From Dastarcus helophoroides (Eukaryota; Arthropoda; Insecta; Coleoptera; Bothrideridae): a stretch of 64,000 bases of DNA. The notes under the pieces are model-generated. The model saw only the letters and a program-made list of their open reading frames with translations. It made no database searches and was not told where the DNA came from. Positions 31,801 through 43,800 of this stretch are shown here, piece after piece. The first letter of the stretch is position 1, and every line of letters starts with the position of its first letter. Location: the NCBI GenBank assembly GCA_028583605.1, contig CM053326.1, positions 14,238,587 to 14,302,586 of the forward strand, read 5' to 3'. The translations under genes were made by a program, and so were the position numbers.

Positions 31801-34800
31801 CATGCGAGACTTCATAATTCTTTTCCGAACGGAATAGATCAAGGGTTGTCTTTCAGTCAATATTTAAAGTTGTAGGTAAATATAACTTGAATACCTTTTA
31901 TTTTTGTCAACAAAAATAAAGATATTTGTAACCGAAATAATATCCGAAACAATCGGATATTCGAAAAAATTTCATATCTGTATCCGTAACCGAAAGCGAT
32001 ATAATATTTGGAATATATCCGTATCCAGATTCAAAATATCATATCCCTAACAACCCTAATGTGAACATGTCAAAAAATTACAGCACCACACTAGATGGGA
32101 AAACTTTCTGCACACCTGACATTTTTTCACAGCAATGCTTAGGTAAATTTGTTAGTTTTTCCGAGTTTAGCGTTAAAATTCTAATTTATTTTGTTCGATT
32201 CTATCGGCTATTCAATTGAAAAAGTCCTCAAGTGATGAGGACTGCCATTTATAGATCGTGGCAGTTTTCAGTGAAACACGCTGTGTATAAATACCATTTT
32301 CATACAAATAATCCCTATTATTATGGATAATGTTTAATACAGTACAGTTAAACATTTTATCGTATCATTGAAAATTAAGTGTCCTTTAAGATAAATCTTT
32401 ATTGATAATTATTGACCTCACAATATTATAGCAGCTTCGTAACAACTTGGTAGCACATAATACGTTAGTTACCTGTCATAATACCCTAGATACATATTCC
32501 ATTTCAAAAGTTTGTTGATTTTTTTATGTCCTTGTTGTAAATGATAAGATAAAGCTTTGGATGCAACTCGATTATTAGCGACTTAAACAATCTCGGGCAT
32601 GGCCAGACGACTCAGCTAACGCCTTGTCGCCTGGCAACTCCCTAGATTATTATAAATCGCATAATATTCTCGTTACATTAATAGCTATAATTAAAAAAAG
32701 CATCAAATGCAACTTCTCACTAATTTTATTATCACGTGACACTGAAAAACAAAATTCATATCTTTATATGATGATAGTATGTCGAGGAAATACACACTAG
32801 ATTTGAGGGTAAAATTGAAATTGAAAAATTTAAAGCCAAAATTGGGTTTCAGTTTCAGTCGATTTACCAATATAATAGCAGAAACAAAAAAAAGTAAAAA
32901 TACATAATACTTACTCAGCATTAGATGAAGTTGACTGTCCTGATTTAAACTCAGATGTCAGAGAAAATAAAGCGTTTTTATGATACAATCCCTCTAGTAA
33001 TGTTCGATTGCTGTCATACAAGGAAAAATAATGCTCCATGAATAGGTTAACCATGTCGAGTGCTGCATTTTCGCATAAAAAATGTCTTCTAAATGGGGGA
33101 GCTTTATTTTGTAATAAAAGTATTCCATCCTGCAAAAAAAATCAATGAAGTTGGAATCGAAAAGTACCGTGGCGAACAGGAAGCGCACAGCTCAGATATT
33201 TTTTTTTATGTTCAATCCACTCGCAAAAGGTACCCCATTATTCCTTCAAAGCACAAATCTTCAAATTGAACATAGAGAATTATTGTTACAACATATAAAA
33301 GGAAAGTGCGTAACCTGATATGACATACGACTACAACCAAAACAAGTAAAACAATATGATCGACTTCAACGCTTCAAAAAATCAGGCCGCGGTTTTCTCT
33401 AAGAAAAGATCAAGGGATAATACAACAAACATACTAATGGACGGCAAAATCCTTCCGATGGGATCTAATCTATATATCCTAGGAGTGAATGCGAGCACTA
33501 ACTTCTCTTGGGGCGATCCTATGCGCGCCATTGCCAAATCGGCCTCTCCAAATCTAGGCTTTCTTTTTAGAGTTAAAAAGTACTTCACATCTCATCAGCT
33601 ATTAACACTATACAAAGCTCAAGTTAGGCCAATACTAGAATACTGTTCTCATGTTTGGAGTTCAGCCCCAAAACACACTTTAGCTCTCTTGGATTCAATT
33701 CAAAGAAGAGCGATTCGCCTAATTGATGACGAGAGTTTGACCGATTCTCTCGAAACACTAGAGCACAGGCGTATGTTGATGACTTGTTTTTTTTCTACAA
33801 GTACTATCATGGAAGGTGCTCGCAGGAACTAATAGGATTGATCCCTTCAAGGGCAAGATTCTTGAGGCGTACTAGACAGTCGGAGGCAGCAAATTCCTGT
33901 GCGGTCCAGCTTGACACAATGAGGACTTCTGTCTACGGAGACTCTTTTTTCTATAGAACCTCCAAGTTAGGGAACTTGTTACCAAAACTAATTTTCCCCA
34001 AAAATTACAACCTATCCTTGTTTAAGAAGGCGGTTCATCGCCATCTATCCTTGTTTCCGCATCCTACTCGCAGTGCTTTGAAAGCATAATGGGGTTACCC
34101 TTTGCGAGTGGATTAAACTTTTAAAAAAATGCTGAATTTTTTCATCCATTCTTAGGTGGTGGAGCCACCACATTTGTTAATTTAAAGTAAATTGTGAAAC
34201 ATTTTCGCGTTTTCCCAGTGTTTATGAAAAATCCAGCCAACTTTAATAGCGTATTGGATTTGAACCAATTTTCAATGTGGTTTTAAATCACGTACGTAAC
34301 ACACTTAAGCAAGCATTCACATTTTTCATTAATATTTCGTTGTTCTTGGATCTAAATCGGCTATTTTCAACCGCTGGCACTGGTCCTCGGAAAAATTTGA
34401 CCAATTCGTGAAAAAATGTCCGCGTTAGAAAAATTAATTTACAAAACCACGCAATAAATATATTTTAAACTAATTGTAAATGTATGCCCCATTGAAAGCA
34501 AATTCTCATAACAAATATCTGTTGTTAATTTTAGTAATCATAGAAGTCTAGTTTTTGGAAAAAGATACAAAGAATTTCGTCAAATATGTTATAAAAATAC
34601 AATTATCTCAAAAACTATAAATTTTAAGAACAATATTTGTTATCCAAAGTGACCTTAAAATATCAATTTAAATCCAAAAATGCAAAAAAATATATAGGGT
34701 GTCTCACTTAAAATAACGAAGTTGATGTGAACTGCCTGTGTAACCGGAAATACTTCAACTTTGCGAACATTCAAGTTGTGTTCGTCTTGCCGACTTTACC

Positions 34801-37800
34801 AAGTTGCCAAATTTTCAAATGATATCGATCGCGGTGATTCTCGGAGGGACACACTGTATATCAAGTGTTAAATATATTTAAAAATAATTCAATTCCCTCT
34901 CTAACCAATTAAACATATACGAAATGTTCCATTAAAAAAATACAATTTATATCCGAACTTTTTTCTTACGTTCAATTGTTTTTTATTGTGAACAAATGAA
35001 AAATTTGAAAAAAATTACGTAGGGTAGCAAAATTACTGGCCTGTTAACACATGTTCAAAACGGGTGTGTCTTAAATTGATCACGGTGTACAGTCACTCAT
35101 AGCCTAAATGATGCAGTGAGTATGTTACGGCTAAAATGAATACTTGGTTAGTTTTAAAACCAACCAGCTAATTTTTGCAAACATACTGAATTAGCGGCTA
35201 TTTTAAAGAAATCAGTCATTTCCAACAAAATAGCGGATGCTAAATTGAGATTAGAAACTACCTGATTTAGTATGCAAACTAATTATTTGCTTTGGTTTAT
35301 TTATACATTTTATGTGATTGTTTTTACATTAACCAAATATTTTGGTAACTTTGTGTACTAACAGTTCGTGCTATTAGCTAATACGGTTACTGCAATCGTT
35401 TTAGCTGCCAAAATTGCAAGTTTGGTGGTTAGTTCATAAACTAACTAAACGAATAACCAATAACTGGAAACTAGAATCTCAAATAGGTTATATGTAAGCT
35501 AATTAAGAATTATTTCGTTTATATTCAAAAACGGCTGTCAATTGAAACTGTGAAAGATACGGAAAGTACACTTCAGGCAATATTTGAATATACTTCAGTA
35601 TCAAGAAGTAATCAGGATTGCCAATGTAGCAAAAGGTGTACAACAAGAAATGTAAACATGTACGTCAGCTCTCGATAGGGCGACCAACTGTTCTAATTTG
35701 GGTGGAATATTTTCGATTTTTTAATTATTTCTCCCTTGTTCTGTCTAACTTGCAAATACTTTTGGTTTTTGACAGTTCAAGCTTTATGGCTGTCGGAACT
35801 AAATTTACAATGTTTAAAAGTTCCCGATTTCTTCGACGAAGATAATCGTGCGGCATTTTTTTAGTGGATAATAGTTATTTATTAGTGTCCCCCTTGCTTT
35901 ATTTTGGAAACTCGACAATTTCTATTCGACCTTAAAATACAACAAACAGTAAATGCGTCCAAAGCAAAGAATATAATTACTTATTTGTTGTTTTTATGAT
36001 AAATTAGAAGATTTAGAAGAAGGATTTGTCTTACATTTATAATGAAATGAAATTAGCTCGTGAATACGCCTATTTAAAACAACATCCATAAGAAATAACA
36101 AAGTTGACAATTTTCTCGGAAACAGTTGAATTTAGAAAAAAATAATGTGCACCAATGAAAAGGCCTCAAAAAACAACTAAATATATTTTTTGAATTTTTC
36201 CATTCGGACTTCAAATAAACAAGTTACAGCTGATTTTAAAAAATGGCGATTTTCGGTTTTTTTTTTTTAAATAAAATCAAGACGAATTGGAATTCAATTG
36301 CTTTCTCAGCGGAATAATATTAGACATTAAATTCTGCACTACTTTGCCCATTTAGGCTTCCTTGTATCTTTAATAGTCTACGAGATCCCTATAGTGGAAA
36401 TGAAATTTGGTTCAACCTGTATATCATCTTATAATATTGATATACTATTTCATATAAGTAATTTGCAAATTTAATTAGACAAATCTTGAATATTTAAAGT
36501 AGCAAAGACATTTTATATCGACACTTTATCTCAGCTAGAAGTGACAGAAATTTTATTCAGCTATATTTATGTCATATCGTAAACATGCAAGGAAATTAGT
36601 CTCAGATACCTGAGTTTTCTATCATAAAATAAGTCTCTAATCTAAACGCACCCTTAAGTTTTCTTTTAAAGTTATCTTCCCATTTGATGAAAAAAATGTT
36701 AATATTCGTTTCACCAGCCATTAATACTGACTTCACGCGGATCATTCATTTATTAAGATGTTTTTGGAAAAATTCCATTCTTCTTTGTTTTAAGGGGTAT
36801 ATTCCGAGCTGCTCTCTCGTGCAAATTTACTCTTCATGAAACAGTTCGTATTTTTTGTGCAACATTGTTTTTTTAATGTCTTATGAACTTCAGTTGTTAA
36901 CTTTGAAGCACTTAATTTGGGATTTTTGGTCCTTTTTCTTGCATCCGTCGATTGTTATACTGGGTAAACATTTTGTTATAAGCTTTTGTTAATTTATTTA
37001 ACCCATTGATTGCTGATGCCGAAATGTATGAAAACTCCAAGTGCTGAATATGTTTTATACTATTAAATGGGTTAAATTTGTTTATATATAATATACAGGG
37101 TGGACCATAAGTAATGGTACATAGAGCACGAGTAGATTTTCCGCATAAAAATAATGTGATTTAGCTACATTTACCTTATACCAAAAGTTGATATTAACAG
37201 AGATACAGGGTGTCAAAGTTGAAAAAAAAAATTGTGATTTTTTCGCATAACTGATGAACACATTGCACTACAGACAAGAAATGGTTTCTTTGGTCAAGAA
37301 ATTCTAATTTGTTAACAGATTTTCAGTAACTCATAGGGGGCGCCACCTGCGCTACCTTGTATTATTATAAAGCATCATAACTTTTTTGTGCCTTCATATA
37401 CACTTATTTTAAATAGATATATTTTTTTTTCAAGATATTTGCCTTCAAAGTTTGCCGTACGTTTATTTTAAGTTATGTAAATATAAATTTTTCGCAGTAG
37501 GTTTCAAAATAAAAGTAATAAAACTGACTCTAAAATAGGTTAGATTAAATATTACTCTACTGACATTGTTATTACACATATTTTTTAAATTTCTAAAGCA
37601 AATTTAATTAAAATACCAAAACAAAATTTACTTCAGAAATAAGTCTGTGGGAAAAGAACTTTTTCATGTAAAGGGATTGTATTGTAAACAATTAAAAATC
37701 TGGCTGTTCTTTATTGAAATTCATCTCCAAGTATCTGCTTTGACCACCCAGACTATTAAAATTTTCTTGGTGCCGACTCAGAGATCACATGTCTCATCTC

Positions 37801-40800
37801 TATGTTAGAAAATAAATTACGTCTTAATTTTTTGAATTTTCTTTATTGAGATTTTCAAAATTTAGGTAATAATATTATCAGCAAAGTAATATTTGACATA
37901 AATTAGTTTCAAAGCTGTCTTATGATTACTTTTTTTTCAAGCCTACTTCGAAAATTTAATACCTTAGTAATTTAAAACCAAGGCACGTCAAGCTTTAAAC
38001 GCAAATATCTTGGAAACGGTTGCTGGTATCAACTTTCAGAAAGTACACTTTTTTTATGTAAAAAAGATGGGGAAATAAAATAACCTAGGTGCACAAAACA
38101 GTTATGATGATTTTGAATTATGCAGGATAGCGCAGGTAGCGCCCCCTATCAGCTATTAGTAATATATTAGCAAATTAGAGTTTGTCGACTTAAGAAACTT
38201 TATTGTGCCAAATTCGGTGATTATATTACAATTCATTCCATAGTTATACGAAAAAATTGAATTTTTTTTTCAACTTTGACACCCTGTATCTCTGTTAATA
38301 TCAACTTTTGGTATAAGGTAAATGTCGCTAAATCATATTATTTTTATTTGAAAAATCCACCATTGCTCTGTGTACCATTACTTATGGTCCACCCTGTATA
38401 CATTTTTCGCTGGAGCGACTCTAACGGTTTTGATAACATTGTTACTAGGGATTTTTTGAGTCAAAAAAACGATCCAGATAGGTGTCGTAAAAATTCTGAA
38501 TTAATATTTCTTGGGAACATTTTAATTCTTTACGATCAAATTTTTTATCTCATAAACGGCTTTATCGTTTTTGATGGAACTTGGTAACTAAGGTTTTTTT
38601 GGGTCAAAAAGAATGATATAACTAGGTGTCATTTCAGTAAAAATTCGATACCACCATTTTTAGGGACATCTTCCTGCTTGAGGAAGAAATCTTTATCTCA
38701 GAAACGGTTGTATCTTTTTCGATGAAATTCGATAAATAAGGGTTTTTTTCGAGTAGGAAAACGATAAATATATAAATTTGGGATCGCAATTTGTTAGGGA
38801 CATCATCGTCCTCCGGTAACAATTTTTATCTCCCAAAGGGCTCTATCGATACCGATAAAACTTAATAAACAAACTTGATAAACAAATACTTATATCTTGA
38901 ACAAGGTTTGAGCATTTACCAAAATTCAAGGTTTGGAAACCCAAGACCGGTTTCGATGTTATTAGATCTCGACAAGTTGGTACGTCCAGCCTGAATGCTG
39001 ACAAATGTTTTGGCAAGTATATACTTTAGATTTAACGGATATCTTCTATGTGACTCTTAAGTACCGCCACCTATTGGTCCTTAGAAGAAACTGAAGAAAA
39101 CTCCAACAAGAGCCGGGCTGCATACTGTAAGTTTACTTTTATTTGCATATGAGACTTGGAGTTGTCCACAGTTTCTTCTAGGGACCAATAGGTGGCGGTA
39201 CTTAGGGGTCACATGAAGGATGTCCGTTGAATCTACAGTACGAGTATACACTTGTTAGCATTTGGGTGGGATATATCAAACTGACGAAGTCTAATAAGAT
39301 CTAAACCGGTCTTTGGTTACCAAACTCGGAATCTAATAAATGTTCAAAACTATTGGTTTCTGTGCATTTGGAAATATATGATCTCCTGAGGGGGGACTGC
39401 TTTCCTAGTTTTGCTAAGTGTTTGTGGCTCAACTATTGTTAGTTTCGGGCTACCACCCTATGATGATCGATCGATCCACACTATTACAAATCTTGGGGGT
39501 GCAGAAAATGATCTAGATAGATGCTATTTTAGTAAAACTTAGATGCCACCATCTTTTAGGGGCATCTTACTTGTTGAAGAACCAGCTAAAGATAAGAAAT
39601 TTTTAGCGTAAAAAAATAGACTTATTGAGATTTTTAGAACAAAAGGCATTTCGAGAAAAATTACATTTAAAAAACGAACAGAGAAAAATACACATCAGTT
39701 AGGTTTATACTAAAATAACAAATAATTTAATATTTATGGTAAAGTTGAAAACAGGGTTTCAAACAAACACCAGGTTATGTAGGGCAATCTGGACAAAAAA
39801 ATAATGAAGTCTTTCTTTTTTTTGAATTATTCCAGCATTGCTTATATCTACGTCTTTTGGTTTTGTTATCACTTCCCTTTTCACAATGCTTTGGCAGATG
39901 TATTTGGGTTTTTCGTAGTAAAATTTGTTTTGGAATTGCTGATGGAGGTGGACCCAATAATTTTCTGATTACAGATAGTCAAAGTCATACAGCGATATTT
40001 TCTGTGCATTATGTGCATTGTATAAATGCCAAGAATTTAATAATATTGTCTGAAATATATGAATTGCCAACTTTTTATATCAGCGTAACGTTTTCCTTTT
40101 ACATGGGTAGTACGCTAACATCTGGTCGTGATACCGCGCATCTATTTGTTATAATTTATTGTCATGTTTGGTTTGGTGACCACATTGCCCCGTCGGTTTG
40201 TGGTATTAGTCAGCTCCCATCAAATTCTGAAAAAATCATGAGGACTTCTCGACGATCTTTCCATTTGGTAACATATATACTATTTTCTGCATACCGACTC
40301 ACACTTTGTCCTTTTTTTAGTTTTTTGTGTACAACTTCAGTTGGGTTTCCTTTCCTATTCGATCGTAAGGTTCCTGTAACGTAGGTGTTTTAATTCAACA
40401 AAAAGTTTGTAAGAGAAACACTCGTATAAAAATTATCCAGATAAATTGAATATCCGGCTCCCGTCTTTCCCAATAATAATTTTTGAACGACTTTATTAGT
40501 GTGGTCTTTGCCTCCTAGCTCTTCGTCTGCTGATCCACCGTATACAATTAGTTTTAGGGCCAAACCATTGGATTCCCCTAACAAGTAAAGTTTTATACCA
40601 TATTTCGCCTTTTTACCTTTTATATATTGGCGGAATATCAATCGAACTCTCCAGAGAACTAGCGACTCATCTATTGATAAGTGCTTGTGTGGAACATATA
40701 CTGCTTCCATCCTATCATTGAAAAAATTAATCGGTGTCCTGATTTTTGCCAAACTGGACGCATCATCTTCATTATTATTGAAATGTAGTGCTCGCAATAT

Positions 40801-43800
40801 AAGCAAAAATCTGTCTCTTGACATGAATTGTGAAAATACCGGTAAATTGAAAAGGTAGTTTTTTTTTCCAGTAGTCGTTCAAACGGTATGTAAAAGCAGA
40901 CCCAACCATACTTTCATTTCTTCTTTGGTAACATCTTTCCATCTCGTGATTCTGCTTTTTTCTCCCTCTGATATCGACAAAACCTCAACAGCGTACAAAT
41001 TAGTCTGCGGTAGTATGAGGTTGTATAAATCTTCATTGAAAATTAACTCAAAATAATCAGCTGGTTCTAGGGATGATCGATATTAGAAAAACATCGATAT
41101 TGACATCAATATTACCATCGGATCAGAAGTATCGATGTACGATGAATATCGAAAGAAAAATATCGATGTTTTAGGTAAAAAAAAAACAATCAATTTTATT
41201 CTAAGGTATACATATAGTAAGCGACGTATGCAAATGCATGGTAGATTGTTAGGTTACATTACTGCAAAAGTTTGAGTTTACTGGACAGACATAGAGTACA
41301 ATATAGAGTAGATTTACTATACCTATTATTTCGTTTTCGAAGTTTCACTATTAAAAAAAAATAAGTTCTACTAACACTCGCCCCCACTTTACTCTTAGAT
41401 AAGAAAAAAAGTTGACCATTGCTTGAAATTGACAGTTTTTTATTTTGTTGGTTTAATTTGCTTACATCCATGAGCGACATCTAGTGTAAATTGAGTGAAG
41501 GTGAAATAATACTAACAGCAACATTAATCGGCAACATTTGTTACACCTAATCACGCTAGATGGCCTAGTCCTAGACTTAGAGTGTATCAATATCGATGTT
41601 CCGATTTTATTCTCATAACATCGATGTGTCAATATTATCGAAAATTTAACATCGATATTAAAACATCGATGTTTTTCCACTAAACATCGATGTTGATTCA
41701 CCATCGATGAATATCGATCATCCCTAGCTGGTTCTCTACTTGACATTCGAATTTTCAACCCGGGTGTTTCCGAAAATGCTATTGATTTTGGTTGTTTTCT
41801 TACATTTGAAAATTGATTAGAGATAACATCTATATTTCTTGCTGCAATTTGAGTCTGACTATCATCAGAATCACTACCAATTTCATTATTTGATTCAAAT
41901 TCAGAATCCGTGATGATGAAATCCTCATCACTCATGTCACTGATTGAGTTGTCCACATCAACCTCGAACCTTGGCCTTTTTGAACTTGATGGGTAATCCA
42001 TCTTTCTGCGTAAATGGGATTATTTTTTGTAAAACTAATATATATTTCTTTAAGGGTACGGAATATTTTGTAGGAATTTGTAGAATTTGGACTGGAGTCT
42101 TGTAATTTATTATACAGCTTTCAAACTGACAGATTTTGTATTTGTAAGCAAATTGATAGATGTCAAATAGTCTAATCTTCCGGACTAGAGAGCCTCAAAG
42201 GAGAAAGTGGCAAACCGGGTTTTCTGTGATTGACTCGCGGCGCTAAGCTTGTCATACTTCAAAATTCTGTGAAATGCCAAGTATTAAGTGGATAAGCTTT
42301 TTTAATGCAGAAATACTTACTCTATTTCTCTGATTTTCAGATACATTAGGAGCAATTTATTACTAAAAAGTTATAAATATTCTGCTATTTTGCAATTATC
42401 ATAATTTTTTAACATTAACTTGAGCCAAATGTGCATGAAAATGTAGAAAAAAATGCAAGTTTTCTGCATTAGAAAACCTTTTCTATTAAGCCCTTGGCAT
42501 TTGACATAATTTTGACATATGACAAGCGTAGCGCCGCGAGCTAATCACAGAGAATTCGGTTTGCCATTCTCTCCGTTGAGGTTCTCTATTTTGGACGCTT
42601 GCAAGATTCTTAAAAAAATTTAAGTTTGTGCCGATTTTATCTTTCCTGCATTACACTGACTATATTACATTTTTCAAAACGCATATCTTTTTATTCACAA
42701 TTCAGTTTATTTTTTCGAAATTAAAAATTAGAAAGCAAACCTAAACAAAATATATCTGGCGATAATTGCCCCTCTTACCTTAATCCTTTTAAAAAATTGC
42801 ATCAAAAATATTCTACTTTTGATTGTGAAATATTTAAAAATAATACATAACATAAGAATTAAGGCTTCTAGGTTTCCAACAGCAAAAAACGGAATACTAA
42901 TCAAAGGGAAGGAGAAGAGGGTGTGTGTCGATAACGATAAAAAAAGTCCCACAATAATTTTTGACGATCAAAAATAAAAAACGGGCATAACTTTCTTCTT
43001 TTCCGATTAAAAAAAACGTACCCCGCACTAAGTTTTTACGCTTAAAAACCGTTATCCTAAAAATAATTTTTGCCCATAAAAAAAGTATATCGTGCGCTTG
43101 AATTCTCAAAAATCGATATTTTTGCGTCCTCTTAGGAATAAGGCTGGACAAATATTATAAAATTGGGACATTTGACAGCCCATAATAATAACAAATTGAA
43201 CAAAACTTTTAAAAAATATAGGTTATTACTGTGTGTGTAAAATTAACTTTACAATGCGATGCAACGTTAATATGAAAAAAAAAAGTAAGCAGAATCAAGT
43301 GCTGATGTAAATATGAACAATTTGGTAACATTATTTGTATTAAACGACATATTTTAGGCCTAAACACGCTGCGCGTGTTTTGAGCACAAAGCTATTGTTC
43401 CTATGGACACGCTAGGCGTGTTCTTAGCATAGAATGCGTTAAGGTCCGATTTTTTTAGTACAATGTTCAATAATGCGTTAAACTGTTCCTTGACTTTCTT
43501 GACCATTTTAGCCATTTTCTATAGTTGTAACCATTATTAAAATGGTTAATCATCATTTGTGGCTTCTCACGTATGGTATGACGGTCTGCACAGCTATTAC
43601 AAACATTTGGAATAAATACTATGGCACAAAATTAAGATTTACCATGATAAATATCTAATAATTATTACAATTGGTGAAATCGGAAAAATCCCCCATAAGT
43701 AGGGATATTCGATATACATCGATGTTTCGAAATTATTCGATCTTTCCATTAAAAACATCGAATAGTATTCAATGTTTTGCAAAGCAAAGAAATATCGAAA

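Larger units (their letters stand above)
28626..32058. mobile_element. hAT-like non-autonomous element B with AT-rich interior
   Basis: A perfect 8-bp target duplication ATGTGAAC (28618-28625 and 32059-32066) flanks it. Ends are TAGGAATGTTATGG and, inverted, TAGGGTTGTTAGGG. Both sides carry 'TATCCGAAAC/GGATACGGATA' subterminal repeats. Unique ends enclose a 28970-31330 array interrupted by a palindrome and a solo LTR. A related copy lies inverted at 57538. Confidence 0.82.
24791..32118. repeat. Short MITE split by two nested hAT-like elements
   Basis: The left end (CCGGGTGTACAAAAAG, then GTGTTGCTGTAGTTTTTTG) and the right end read inverted (CAGGTGTGCAGAAAG, then GTGCTGTAATTTTTTGAC) form a TIR of about 50 bp. 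Only 24791-24838, 28481-28617 and 32067-32118 belong to it. Removing the two insertions and their target duplications gives a continuous unit of roughly 240 bp. Confidence 0.75.

Noticed and set aside
35130..35530. Possible element with AACTAACC/GGTTAGTT repeats
   Set aside because: Short scattered repeats without terminal symmetry or target duplication.
39857..40384. 175-codon plus-strand frame
   Set aside because: It is antisense to the piggyBac-like transposase tail.
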